DNA of 64,000 bases, from positions 1 through 64,000 of the forward strand of contig DATKZT010000048.1 of the NCBI GenBank assembly GCA_035527845.1. The letters run 5' to 3'. This document shows, piece by piece, positions 8,846-17,790 of this stretch (within the stretch, counting starts at the first letter, position 1; each line of letters starts with the position of its first letter). The stretch comes from JAUWKC01 sp035527845 (GTDB taxonomy: Bacteria > Planctomycetota > Phycisphaerae > Sedimentisphaerales > Anaerobacaceae). The notes beneath the pieces were generated by a model. That model did not search any database. It saw nothing but the letters and a program-made list of their open reading frames with translations, and was not told the origin of the DNA. The translations under genes were made by a program, and so were the position numbers.

Positions 8846-10030
8846 CTATTTGTGCCCCGGCTCCACAGAATTACCCAACATTTGCTTATACACCAACATG
8901 AGTCTTTCCCAGACGACTTGCCGATCGAAGTTGTTCTGGACCCACCTTCGTCCATTTTTACCCATAACAATCCGCTTCTCTGGCTTCTCTATGAGCACTT
9001 CCAACGCTCGTTGAAGAGATGAAACATCTCGCGGCTTGACCAGAATGCCTGTTATTCCGTCTATCACGGCATCCCGACAGCCGGGAATGTCAGTCGCAAC
9101 AACGGGAATCTGCAAAGCAGAAGCTTCGATAAGAGAATTCCCAAAACCTTCTCGGTAGCTTGGCAACACCAAGATATCCATGGCAGCCATGTAATCGGCT
9201 ACGTTGTCTTTGAAAGGAATCAGGTGGACGTACTCATTTTGACTGAGCAGTTCGAGGCTCCGCTTAGTCAGCGGATTTCTCTGGTCTGTATGTCCAATCA
9301 TAAGAAGATGCAGGCCAGAGTACTGTCTTTTCAGACCCTCAACGGCCCCAAAGAGTTCTCCGGTACCTTTTTCTTCGGTCATGCGGCCAGCGTATCCTAT
9401 GACAATGTCGCTATCACATATACCCAAATCACGCCTTATCCTTTGAGCAGCAGTGTTTGTTTGGGCATTAAGTCGGAATACGTCCAGATTTACTCCCTTG
9501 CTGCTCCCTGCTCCCAGCACATTGATCCGGTTTGCTGTCAAAAGTCCTTCCCCTACTGCTTGCTCCTTCAGTGAATGGCTTATGGCTATAACGTGATGAG
9601 CGCAACGACAAGCGACTTTTTCGCAAAGCTTACCGACGAGTCGTTTCCAACCACCAAAAGCGGCATAACCAAGGCCGCGCAGCGTACACAGCAACGCCGG
9701 ACAGCCCAAGGCCCTGCCCGCCAGGCCCGCAAGCAACGCTGCTTTGGGCGTGCTGTAATGAATAAGATCAAATCTTTCCCGCTTGAAGATCCGGTACAGT
9801 TTCCACACACACTTCAGATCCGTCGCGAGTGCAAAACCACGCTCCATCGGTACCACAATCACTTTGATTCCCTGAGCCCTCACCTTTTCCAACCAGGGGC
9901 CGTCTGAACAAATACCAGTGACGTCAAAGCCCCTTCTAACCAACAATGGGAAAAAGTTGGGAAACAGTACGTAGAGAGAGGAGTCTACTGTGGTGACTAT
10001 ACAAACTTTGGGTTTCCTGTTTCGCCTCGT
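8846..10030 (-). CDS. Glycosyltransferase family 4 protein, apparent ACG start
   Basis: A GT4 enzyme of about 394 residues if read from 10030. Donor-domain motifs are intact: IVIGYAGRMTEEKGTGELF and SYREGFGNSLIEASALQIP (E-x7-E). The first ordinary start codon in frame is TTG at 9946, but that removes the first beta strand. Reading upstream gives in-frame KVCIVTTVDSSLYVLFPNFF, exactly the Rossmann start expected of GT4, back to a stop at 10040-10042. In that interval there is no ATG, GTG or TTG. An AGGAG ribosome site at 10037-10041 is followed after six bases by ACG at 10028-10030, which I take as the start. A substitution or assembly error turning ATG into ACG is the alternative. Confidence 0.72.
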   Translation of the reverse strand, partial: TRRNRKPKVCIVTTVDSSLYVLFPNFFPLLVRRGFDVTGICSDGPWLEKVRAQGIKVIVVPMERGFALATDLKCVWKLYRIFKRERFDLIHYSTPKAALLAGLAGRALGCPALLCTLRGLGYAAFGGWKRLVGKLCEKVACRCAHHVIAISHSLKEQAVGEGLLTANRINVLGAGSSKGVNLDVFRLNAQTNTAAQRIRRDLGICDSDIVIGYAGRMTEEKGTGELFGAVEGLKRQYSGLHLLMIGHTDQRNPLTKRSLELLSQNEYVHLIPFKDNVADYMAAMDILVLPSYREGFGNSLIEASALQIPVVATDIPGCRDAVIDGITGILVKPRDVSSLQRALEVLIEKPEKRIVMGKNGRRWVQNNFDRQVVWERLMLVYKQMLGNSVEPGHK

Positions 10031-10071
10031 TGTATTCTCCTATTGTGAATAATCTGCGGATTCGGTGGTTT

Positions 10072-11289
10072 TTATCCTCGCCGCATTCTTGCACCTATGG
10101 TTATCTCTGCCAGCTTTCTGTACAGCGCTTGCCGTCGATCTCCAAGTTCATCCTTGCGGTATTCGTTCGCCTTTCTAAGATTGCGGTCTGCCATCTGTCT
10201 GAGCTTTTCAAGGTTGGCCATGACCGCCATAATTCTCTTCCCCAGTTCCTTGGCATCGCCAGGAGCAATCAAGTCCTCGTTTGAAAGTAGCTCCGGGATG
10301 CCGCCAACCCGGGTACCGATGCAAGGAAGCCCTCTCGCCATTGCCTCAACCAACGCTCTCGGCAGACCCTCTGTCAGAGAAGGTAGTACGAACAAATCTG
10401 CTGCGTCAAGCTGTTCCATCACCGGTTTGCCGGGCGGAACCCTCCCCACAAACCTTACGTGGTCAGATACGCCAAGCCGTCTCGCTTCTTCTACAAAAAC
10501 ATACTGGTATCTCCCATCGCCCAGCAAAGTCAGTTCTACATTGAACTTCTGCTTTCGGCAAATGGCAAGCGCTTCAATGAGCGTGTCCTGGGCCTTGTAC
10601 AAGGCAGACATACTTCCTATATGGCATATTCTGAATGGTCGTTTCCCTCTGACCGCATCTTCAAGCTGTCTGAAACGTTGCTGAAGTCCATCATCGTCTA
10701 TTATTGCATCTTCGGGCAAGTCAATGTCAGAGCCCGATATTGACCAGCCGACAGGAGGATATTTGCTTTGTAGATATCTCTCCGTTACATAGCTCGTCGC
10801 AGCCGCGTACCTACACTGCTTCTTCAAGTGGTTAGCAAAAATATATCGGGCAACAGGGGCAAGGATACTCCTGGTATTAGCCACGGACAGACATCCAGCA
10901 GGATCTCCCACAACCTCGACAGCATAAGGTATCTTCCTTCTCCTCAAGTAGTGCCAAAGCAGACTGGCCACAGTACCCGGGACACGGAGCAGAAATGCGT
11001 CGGCTTCGCCAACGGCCTGTTTCACTAAAGTCTTCAGTTGAAGGTAGTGTCTTAGATATTGCCATGGGCCTATAAACGTGGGCAACGGCAAGAAGTTGAC
11101 TCGGGGACCGGTCGCTGGCTCCTTTGCCAGGGTGTCATCGCCGATATCCTTGACCCTCGCAAGGACTACGACTTCGTCAAAAACCTCCAGATATCTCCGC
11201 CAGAAAAAGTGATCACACACCGTTTTGGAATATATATTGCCGTCCCGAGTTCGAACAAAGCGATTATCCGTGGCTACCAGCAGGCGCAT
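10072..11289 (-). CDS. Glycosyltransferase family 4 protein
   Basis: 405 residues, GT-B fold. It begins MRLLVATDNRFVRTRDGNIY and has an acceptor domain to about residue 200. The donor domain carries RICHIGSMSALYKAQDTLIE, VELTLLGDGRYQY, VRFVGRVPPGK and SLTEGLPRALVEAMARGLP with the E-x7-E motif. Expected to transfer a sugar from a nucleotide donor to the growing lipid-linked oligosaccharide. It starts 3 bases after the stop of the preceding GT4 gene, so translation is probably coupled. Donor and acceptor cannot be told from sequence. Confidence 0.9.
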   Translation of the reverse strand: MRLLVATDNRFVRTRDGNIYSKTVCDHFFWRRYLEVFDEVVVLARVKDIGDDTLAKEPATGPRVNFLPLPTFIGPWQYLRHYLQLKTLVKQAVGEADAFLLRVPGTVASLLWHYLRRRKIPYAVEVVGDPAGCLSVANTRSILAPVARYIFANHLKKQCRYAAATSYVTERYLQSKYPPVGWSISGSDIDLPEDAIIDDDGLQQRFRQLEDAVRGKRPFRICHIGSMSALYKAQDTLIEALAICRKQKFNVELTLLGDGRYQYVFVEEARRLGVSDHVRFVGRVPPGKPVMEQLDAADLFVLPSLTEGLPRALVEAMARGLPCIGTRVGGIPELLSNEDLIAPGDAKELGKRIMAVMANLEKLRQMADRNLRKANEYRKDELGDRRQALYRKLAEITIGARMRRG

Positions 11290-11292
11290 TTG

Positions 11293-12477
11293 TCATCTCC
11301 TCGGTCGTTGTCCAGAAGTACATGGAGCCGGTGAACAACAAACAGCCTCTAATTGTCTGACAGTTTTTTCTATAGAGAATCTCTTGGCGGCATATTCCCG
11401 GGCTTCACGACCGAGAGTCTGCCGCAACTGAGTATTTTTCAACAACATAACTATATGCTCAGCCATGCCCGCTGCGTCATTGGGCGCGCAACAAAACTGC
11501 TGCAGGCCCGGAGACAAGGCTTCGCGCATGCTTGGTATGTTGCTGGCTATGACAACTAGGCCACCAAGTTGAGCCTCAACGACGACCGTACCAAAACCCT
11601 CATCCAGCGAAGGCATCACAAAAACATCCATCGCCGCCAGCATTCGCGGCACATCACAACGGGTTCCGGCAAACACAAATCGGCCACTCAATCCGCGCTT
11701 TGACACCTCAGTCTCGATTTGCTGGCGCAACGCGCCATCACCAACAAGCAAAAAATAGACGTTGTCGCACAGTCGATAGACACGCTGCGCAATTTCGACG
11801 AGAGCTTGATGATTCTTCACCTCCCGGAAGCCGCCCACGTGGCCGAGCACGGAACAAACGGCCGGCAGACCCAATTCACTTCGGACTTCGTCGCAGACGA
11901 ACGGTGCTGAGAATCGATCGGTGTCAACGCCATTGTAGCAGATTTCGAACTGCTCAGGATGCTGCCTCCAGTCAGGATGATAAACGTCCAGGCAAGCCTC
12001 GGAGATACTCAAGATCTTCGTAGCCCAGCGACGCGTCATCCGTTCGAGAATGCTTACTGACATGCGAGTAAGAAGCCCTGGATTTCGCCAACGCGTTTTC
12101 GTATGGTGGTAGGAGGCTATGCGGGTGGGTACACCTGCAAGCTTTGCCGCCAGCATAGCAGCACCGCTAACCTCTGTCAACCGAGCATGAATCACATCGT
12201 ATCGTTCACGCTTCAGAATCCTGAACAGACGCCACACAAAGGGAATTACGTACCGGGACCACTTACATGGTATCAGCCGCGTTGTGGTTGCCAGATACGC
12301 GTCTCGCAACGACCCTGTGGTGCCTCCACCGCAAGCCACTTCGACAACATACTTTTTACGATCGTATCTCTGCAGGAAGGCCAGGAGCTGGTTCTCAATG
12401 CCCCCCATAGCCGGCGAGGCAATTATCTGTAGGACGCGTAATTTCTTTTCGCTGGACTCTTTTGAATGAGAGGTCAT
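11293..12477 (-). CDS. Glycosyltransferase family 4 protein
   Basis: 394 residues. The N-terminal RVLQIIASPAMGGIENQLLA carries the GG-E/EN feature common to GT4 enzymes, YDVIHARLTEVSGAAMLAAKLAGVP is the usual acceptor-domain helix, and VLGHVGGFREVKNHQALVEI plus SLDEGFGTVVVEAQLGGLV (E-x7-E) form the donor site. Cytoplasmic, transferring a sugar to the repeat unit. It follows the Wzy-like gene by 24 bases and precedes the next GT4 by 3. The C-terminus is unusually Cys/Pro/Arg rich (CCSPAPCTSGQRPRR), which may be a non-conserved tail. Confidence 0.9.
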   Translation of the reverse strand: MTSHSKESSEKKLRVLQIIASPAMGGIENQLLAFLQRYDRKKYVVEVACGGGTTGSLRDAYLATTTRLIPCKWSRYVIPFVWRLFRILKRERYDVIHARLTEVSGAAMLAAKLAGVPTRIASYHHTKTRWRNPGLLTRMSVSILERMTRRWATKILSISEACLDVYHPDWRQHPEQFEICYNGVDTDRFSAPFVCDEVRSELGLPAVCSVLGHVGGFREVKNHQALVEIAQRVYRLCDNVYFLLVGDGALRQQIETEVSKRGLSGRFVFAGTRCDVPRMLAAMDVFVMPSLDEGFGTVVVEAQLGGLVVIASNIPSMREALSPGLQQFCCAPNDAAGMAEHIVMLLKNTQLRQTLGREAREYAAKRFSIEKTVRQLEAVCCSPAPCTSGQRPRR

Positions 12478-12501
12478 AGAACGCCTGAACAGGTCCTTGG
12501 A

Positions 12502-14055
12502 TTACTCATAGCTACGCGCGAATTTGGCCCTGGCGCTCCCAATGAAAACGACAAGAAACGGCAGCACGCCCATCTTCAATAAACCGAAGACCAGGTTGCG
12601 CGAATCGGAGCCCAAGACAAGCCCGCAAGTTAAAACCACAAATGGTATTAGGAAGAATCTCGAATCCGAAGGCTCCATGGTAGCGACTTTCTTGCGAAAC
12701 CACCCCAGAAACATGCCAAAAACGAGAAATGCTGGAACGATACCCCAATAGCCGAAGTTCAACATGGCTTCACCAGCGAGGCCGTAAACGCGCCGCGAGA
12801 CCCGAATACTCGAATAGCCCTGTATCGCAGTTCCGGCTTCAGTCTTAATGCTGACAGGTTTGGTCTTCCAGATGGCGCGAGGTATGAATGTTAATACTGC
12901 CATCGCATACGTTCTTCCATGAACCGGTTCGTATTGACCTTTGTACTCCGCCAAGCGAAACAACAAAAAGGCCTGCACATCAGATTTTGCACGGTTGAGT
13001 ACAGTAGCAAGCGGAGAATTACCTCCCAATTCGTATTTCATTTGCGTCCTGGCCTGCGTGCTATAGAATGCCTCCCAACCTCTTGGGCCCAGGAACTTAT
13101 AGAAGCCATAAAGATAGACAAACATGACTACCGCGAACATCCCCAAAAGAATGAGTTTAGGAGAAAACGGTCTCAGACGATAGTGAATAATGCCACCGAG
13201 AGCAGCTACTGCGACTACTATGTCACTCCTGCTGCCGCGCCTCCCAACAAGCAAGAACTGAAGTATAAAAGCAAACATTATGAGGATCATAACTAATCCC
13301 AAACTTCGGGGTTTATCGTGATTCTTCTGGTATAACCAATAAATTACTGTCATTACTATAAGGGACACGGTTGGGTCGCCTAACATCAGCAGCACACTTA
13401 AGTATCCGGAATATTCTTCCGCCCCGGCGCTGAGGCTCAACACACCTGCCCGTTTGATCAGGCCTCCAAAAAACAACGTGATTGCAGCACTGGCACCGAG
13501 GCTTATGGCCAACACCGGCACAAACGCATAAATAAACTTGCCCGGTTGCATCTTCCAAAAACTGTTTACCGGACGGGTCCTCTTAAAGAGTATATTATGC
13601 ACCAACTTGTACAATATAATCCCAGCAAAGTTGAAGCAGGCCATATATCCGAAGTAATCGGCCCAACCGCTTACATAGAAGTCCTCACCATAAGCTTCAA
13701 ATGAAAGATGCAGCAGCGGTGCCACAAAGCACGTCAAATATATATGTGCGGCCACTAGAGCCTTGGGATCGAGGCCATCCAGTTCCTTTCTAAACCAAGC
13801 GATAAGGTCAGGGCCGGCTACGGCACCGCACAGCAGAAGCGGAATCAGGCACCAGTGTCTGCACTCGTCAGACACTACAGCAAAACCGATACCAATGGCC
13901 AGCGTTAGCAATCCGGAAGTAACATAGTTTACTCCGATGGCGGCCTGCCAAAGGCGAGGCGCCCACGGAGATGTAAAACCATACTCGTCGAAGGGCTGCC
14001 ACTTCAATTCCGCCGCCGCAGGTAGATAATCGTATTGCTCAATTTGGCCGTTCAT
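12502..14055 (-). CDS. O-antigen/oligosaccharide repeat-unit polymerase (Wzy-like)
   Basis: About 517 residues with a dozen or so hydrophobic segments, the topology of Wzy-type polymerases that join undecaprenyl-linked repeat units in the periplasm. The central VGRRGSRSDIVVAVAALGGIIHYRL and the hydrophilic stretch with TFIPRAIWKTKPVSIK resemble the conserved arginine-containing loops of the oligosaccharide repeat-unit polymerase family. The ATG at 14055 has AAAAGAA just ahead and lies 5 bases after the upstream stop; reading from the in-frame start at 14160 would add 35 hydrophilic residues and overlap the upstream gene by 100 bases. Adjacent to Wzx and GT4 genes, it completes the Wzx/Wzy set. 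Sequence alone rarely proves Wzy, so topology and context carry the call. Confidence 0.8.
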   Translation of the reverse strand: MNGQIEQYDYLPAAAELKWQPFDEYGFTSPWAPRLWQAAIGVNYVTSGLLTLAIGIGFAVVSDECRHWCLIPLLLCGAVAGPDLIAWFRKELDGLDPKALVAAHIYLTCFVAPLLHLSFEAYGEDFYVSGWADYFGYMACFNFAGIILYKLVHNILFKRTRPVNSFWKMQPGKFIYAFVPVLAISLGASAAITLFFGGLIKRAGVLSLSAGAEEYSGYLSVLLMLGDPTVSLIVMTVIYWLYQKNHDKPRSLGLVMILIMFAFILQFLLVGRRGSRSDIVVAVAALGGIIHYRLRPFSPKLILLGMFAVVMFVYLYGFYKFLGPRGWEAFYSTQARTQMKYELGGNSPLATVLNRAKSDVQAFLLFRLAEYKGQYEPVHGRTYAMAVLTFIPRAIWKTKPVSIKTEAGTAIQGYSSIRVSRRVYGLAGEAMLNFGYWGIVPAFLVFGMFLGWFRKKVATMEPSDSRFFLIPFVVLTCGLVLGSDSRNLVFGLLKMGVLPFLVVFIGSARAKFARSYE

Positions 14056-14060
14056 TTCTT

Positions 14061-15656
14061 TTAGCCTCGAGATTTTTCTGGTGGGTATCTCCGGATGGCC
14101 CGGCGCGATAGTATTCTCTTGTGTATACGTCTGTGAATACCCCTGAAAGGTGCCGAGCAATGGCGAACCAGGCTATAGAGAAAAGCCGAACGAGACAGAA
14201 TTCGTCGCGCAGCACTCCGTTTTATATCAGGTATAGACCATGAAACAGCCCCTCCCTTGCTCAGTGACGGCTTGGCTAGTTCCACAGAAATACCGTGACT
14301 TCCAAGATGCTCGGCCATGCGGCGAAATGCGGCCAGCCACACCCAATTTCCATACGGCGCGAAACCGTAAAGGCCCTTTCCGTCTTGTCCATACTTTACC
14401 GTTTCAGCTAATTTCCGGATGTTGACGGCGTCATACAATCCTGTTTCGGCAAACCATGCCGGATCAATGTATTCCCTAAGCCTGTCGAAAAGAACGTCTC
14501 CAATCCATGACTCGTATGCATGAAAACTTTTTTTCAAGTTCGATCTTGCGCCCACAGTCTTGCCGACCAGGGCTCGGTTTGTACGTGCCCATGGTATTCG
14601 TGCTAGTCGGTGATCGAGTTGTTCCAACAAAACTGCATAGACCTGATCGTTGCGCAGAGCCGGATGGATAGACCACATATAAGAATAAACTTTGGGGTTG
14701 GTGAACATCTGATACACTTGGGCGAGGTAATTGATCGCACTCATGGCCTGTCCGAGCATATTCCTTGTATAGTGCCCATGCATTTCATGTTCGCACGTGA
14801 CGTATCTGGGTTGCCCGAGCGAGCGCCGGTGCAGTGCCCTCAGATCATTCATCGCCCCCTCGTACGCGGACCTGACCACACTATTGTGTACTAGCCCAAA
14901 AGGGTTTGCAGGACGCAGGTAATCGAGATCCAGAAGATGCTGACCACTAAACTCCGCACGACCTACCATATCTCCGTAGCTGGACGCAATCACCAAAGCA
15001 TCTTTTGAAACTTCGCTAAGCCACTGTACCCGGTGCAAATGCACAGGCGAGACTAAACTCCCAATGCGTGTGACTTCTTCTATGTTCGCGATCATATCTT
15101 TAGCTGAAAGCCCTACGTGCTGCCAGTCAGAACCGAGTATATCTGCTACCATCCGACCATAGACAACGTCCCGGCAGTCCTTTAATCCCCACGTCACACA
15201 GATTGGCTTGACGGCAATCTTACCCTCCTTGTGCAATTTGGCCATGATACCAGCCACTATTCGACTGTCTAATCCTCCTGACAGGAGCACATAAATCTCC
15301 TTCTTTTGTTGACATGCAATGAGCGCCTCTTCGCAAAGTAGCCTGCAAAGATCTTCGGCAATCCGCTCAGGCGATGTCAACAGCCTTCCGTGGGGTGGAA
15401 TCTCTTCGAGTTGCGGCTCGTTCTCCGGTCCAATTTGAGATAACCACGGTTGCCTCTTGACCTCGTTCACCAGCGTCCGGTCACCGCAGGTATAACCGAA
15501 AGCTAAAATTGACAGGACTGCGGACAGGTCCCAGGTTACTCTTCCACCACAATCGTGGACCGCATCGGCGAAGGACCTTTTCCAACTACCCTTGGCACCA
15601 CGATATAATGGAGGTTGATACAAATGCAAGCTGGTTTCCAATTTTGTCATTTCCAT
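14061..15656 (-). CDS. Asparagine synthase-like amidotransferase lacking the glutaminase Cys
   Basis: 531 residues. The PP-loop motif LLSGGLDSRIVAGIMAKLHK (residues 124-143) identifies the ATP-pyrophosphatase/asparagine synthase fold that adenylates a carboxylate. Unlike AsnB it does not start with Met-Cys, and the first ~100 residues show no class II glutaminase motifs, so it cannot draw ammonia from glutamine itself. Proteins of this kind in polysaccharide clusters probably amidate or condense an amine onto a uronic or amino-sugar acid; lasso-peptide cyclases share the fold. It lies between wzx (42 bases) and wzy (5 bases). The C-terminus is Arg/Ser rich and basic. Family call firm, substrate unknown. 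Confidence 0.8.
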   Translation of the reverse strand: MEMTKLETSLHLYQPPLYRGAKGSWKRSFADAVHDCGGRVTWDLSAVLSILAFGYTCGDRTLVNEVKRQPWLSQIGPENEPQLEEIPPHGRLLTSPERIAEDLCRLLCEEALIACQQKKEIYVLLSGGLDSRIVAGIMAKLHKEGKIAVKPICVTWGLKDCRDVVYGRMVADILGSDWQHVGLSAKDMIANIEEVTRIGSLVSPVHLHRVQWLSEVSKDALVIASSYGDMVGRAEFSGQHLLDLDYLRPANPFGLVHNSVVRSAYEGAMNDLRALHRRSLGQPRYVTCEHEMHGHYTRNMLGQAMSAINYLAQVYQMFTNPKVYSYMWSIHPALRNDQVYAVLLEQLDHRLARIPWARTNRALVGKTVGARSNLKKSFHAYESWIGDVLFDRLREYIDPAWFAETGLYDAVNIRKLAETVKYGQDGKGLYGFAPYGNWVWLAAFRRMAEHLGSHGISVELAKPSLSKGGAVSWSIPDIKRSAARRILSRSAFLYSLVRHCSAPFRGIHRRIHKRILSRRAIRRYPPEKSRG

Positions 15657-15698
15657 AGTCTCCCTCAGAGTTCGTCAACAAGACAGCAGAATGGCCAT

Positions 15699-17255
15699 TT
15701 AGCGAACAGATGGGTTGCGAATCTCGGTGACATACTTGTGTTCGCGTTGGAAAAGCCGCAGGATTTGATGACGGTCAGCTGCCGTCAGACCAAACTGCCA
15801 GGCGAGGGCGGCAAAAACCGTTAAACACGCCAGAGTCTCGAGACAGATCATAACAAATCCTCTGGGGTAGGCAAATTTTAGCAAGATCAGAGCGACTGCC
15901 GCAGGAGGAATCGTGCAGAGCAAAACACGGGTGTACGAGTCGCGCATATAGTCCAGCCATTTGAGCCCGACCTGCCGACAAGCGTATATCGGTTGAAATA
16001 TCACGCCAAAAAGAAATATCGGTATTGCAGACCCCAAAGCAATGCCGCAAAGTCCCATATCGAAAAACTCTGAAAAAAGCCAGGATAAAAAACCAATTGC
16101 AAAAACCACGAAAATCTGGCCCAGTGCAAGCCACTTCACTGACCCGCCCCCCATCAAGACTGAAAACGGCACTCTCTGGGTCGTTCTAACCAGTATGGGG
16201 AGCATCATTATTGCAAGCAATACCCAGGTCCAGCCAAATCCATCCTTGAACCATTCAAACAGTGGTTTAGCAAACAGCACAGCCAGTACGCCGAAAGGAA
16301 AACATATCACCGCACAGAACTTCGTTCCCCTGACCATAATCTGTTGGAGGGAGGCCTGGTCCTTCAGGGCGGCGTACTTTCCTGCGACGGGGATGAGTGC
16401 AAAGGCAAAACCACCGGAGAGTTGTTGAACCTGACTCAGCACCAACAACGACAGCGACATAAAGGCAACCTCTTCAGGCCCATAAAACCGCCCCACGTAG
16501 AAAGTCGGGGCGTTTATTATCAACATTGTTGTTACTGCCATAATCGTCACCCACACGCTGAATCCGATGACTTCTTTCACCATACTTCTTTCGATGGTCC
16601 TAAGTCCCAACCGTAGTGAGGGCAGTTGTCGCTTGGCAAACGTCCACGTCAACAACGTATCAACCACCGCACATCCTAAGAAGCAAAGGCCGATAGTCAC
16701 AAGGCCCGCGGACTTCACCGTAAGAAACAACGCGGTTATCATTCCTGCCCTCAGTATTGCTGCTACGACCATAATGACGTTCACAATGTCATATCGTTGT
16801 GCTCCAAATAATATTCCTCGTGGTGCGTAACCCCAAAACCTCATGGCCAGCGCCCCTCCCATAGAAACCATCAGGAGCAAGCCGTTTCTATACAGTCGTA
16901 CGGTACCTCCCGTAACCAAGCTCGGCAGAATAAAACCAATGCCTGTCATTATCAGACCGGCCATTAGCCCCAGACCTATGAAAAGGAGAGAGGCAAAAGA
17001 TATAGCACCATTCAAGCGTTTCATTTCATCAACGGCCAAGAGTTGTGAGACGAACCTGTTGAGCGTGGCGCCAAGTCCCAAGTCCAGGAACAAAAGGGAA
17101 CCTTGCATCGTCCTGACATATTGAAACATACCGAATTCGTCCGCGCCGAGTCTGCTCAAGAGAAATTTTGTTAAGAAGATGAGTACTGCTGCATTTGTGA
17201 ACAGACCTACCCAGCTTGATAATGTATTTATCGCGATTCGTTTGGACTGTCGCAT
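15699..17255 (-). CDS. Oligosaccharide flippase (Wzx-like, MOP superfamily)
   Basis: 518 residues with about 12-14 membrane segments. The N-terminal SKRIAINTLSSWVGLFTNAA and FLLSRLGADEFGMFQY match the start of PF01943/PF13440 polysaccharide exporters (N-terminal helix, then the LG-x-x-x-Y/F-G loop). It would flip the undecaprenyl-linked repeat unit to the periplasm for the Wzy-like polymerase two genes downstream. First large gene of the minus-strand operon; its start overlaps the 3' end of a small candidate ORF (17228-17533) by 28 bases, which may couple translation. Good confidence in the family, moderate in the exact substrate. Confidence 0.9.
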   Translation of the reverse strand: MRQSKRIAINTLSSWVGLFTNAAVLIFLTKFLLSRLGADEFGMFQYVRTMQGSLLFLDLGLGATLNRFVSQLLAVDEMKRLNGAISFASLLFIGLGLMAGLIMTGIGFILPSLVTGGTVRLYRNGLLLMVSMGGALAMRFWGYAPRGILFGAQRYDIVNVIMVVAAILRAGMITALFLTVKSAGLVTIGLCFLGCAVVDTLLTWTFAKRQLPSLRLGLRTIERSMVKEVIGFSVWVTIMAVTTMLIINAPTFYVGRFYGPEEVAFMSLSLLVLSQVQQLSGGFAFALIPVAGKYAALKDQASLQQIMVRGTKFCAVICFPFGVLAVLFAKPLFEWFKDGFGWTWVLLAIMMLPILVRTTQRVPFSVLMGGGSVKWLALGQIFVVFAIGFLSWLFSEFFDMGLCGIALGSAIPIFLFGVIFQPIYACRQVGLKWLDYMRDSYTRVLLCTIPPAAVALILLKFAYPRGFVMICLETLACLTVFAALAWQFGLTAADRHQILRLFQREHKYVTEIRNPSVR

Positions 17256-17533
17256 CGATACTTAACAAAGAAATCAAATGAGATTAGGGATTTGTCGCAA
17301 ATCGCTCTCACAATCTGACGCACACAGACCATTCTGACAGTCCAGCTACAACTTCTACAGTCATACAAGGCAGTCAGCAAATCTATCTGTCGGCCGTCAT
17401 GCCAACGAACGAAAAAGGGCCCGGTAACTAGGGGTTTCAGGGGACTGCCGCAATGGCACTGCTCAAGCCGCACAACACACGGCAGATCACGAGCTTGACT
17501 GGTTTCGGGTACGCTGCCGTCTCTAAATCGCAT
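17228..17533 (-). CDS. Candidate small zinc-ribbon-like protein (possibly 3' part of a frameshifted gene)
   Basis: A 101-codon frame from ATG at 17533. It contains LEQCHCGSPLK and, about 40 residues on, LYDCRSCSW: two closely spaced Cys pairs as in a zinc ribbon, with a hydrophobic/aromatic stretch between (VTGPFFVRWHDGRQIDLL). It overlaps the wzx start by 28 bases and the end of the signal-peptide ORF (17523-17690) by 11 bases in another frame. A one-base shift near 17530 would join the two into a secreted Cys-pair protein of about 150 residues. I do not recognise the family; it may also be chance. Confidence 0.35.
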   Translation of the reverse strand: MRFRDGSVPETSQARDLPCVVRLEQCHCGSPLKPLVTGPFFVRWHDGRQIDLLTALYDCRSCSWTVRMVCVRQIVRAICDKSLISFDFFVKYRCDSPNESR

Positions 17534-17690
17534 GCTCAATATCCTTGCTCACGCTTACATCCTTTACACCTGTGGGATTCTTGAAGTTGCCTAATGGTTC
17601 TTGTTGTTCAAAATCATCAGCCGAACATACCCCGCAGCATGCCAGAATAAAAGCCAACAACATCTTCTGTCTAAGCATCTTATGCCTCAT
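17523..17690 (-). CDS. Candidate small secreted protein (55 aa)
   Basis: Starts at ATG 17690 and ends at TAG 17523-17525. The N-terminus has a basic start, a hydrophobic core and a small-residue cleavage site (KMLLAFILACCGVCSA, then DDFEQQEPL), a convincing signal peptide. The mature part is only about 30 residues. GAGGA lies a little far upstream (about 11 bases). It is the first ORF of the minus-strand polysaccharide operon and leads straight into the zinc-ribbon-like frame, so it may be the 5' half of one frameshifted gene rather than a separate protein. Confidence 0.4.
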   Translation of the reverse strand: MRHKMLRQKMLLAFILACCGVCSADDFEQQEPLGNFKNPTGVKDVSVSKDIEHAI

Positions 17691-17790
17691 ACACACATAT
17701 TATCCTCGTCATTACCTTCATTTCTCAATCAAAGATTACACAACTACTCTATTCTATTGCTTTTTAAATAAATAATGGAACAGACCTATT

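Noticed and set aside
14061..14160. Wzy start at 14160
   Set aside because: Would overlap the upstream gene by 100 bases and add hydrophilic residues; ATG 14055 has a ribosome site.
7710..15656. Lasso-peptide gene cluster (HprK-like kinase plus asparagine-synthase-like cyclase)
   Set aside because: No B1/PqqD-like leader-binding protein, no transglutaminase-like B2 protease and no credible precursor peptide; the two genes are embedded among GT4, Wzx and Wzy genes.
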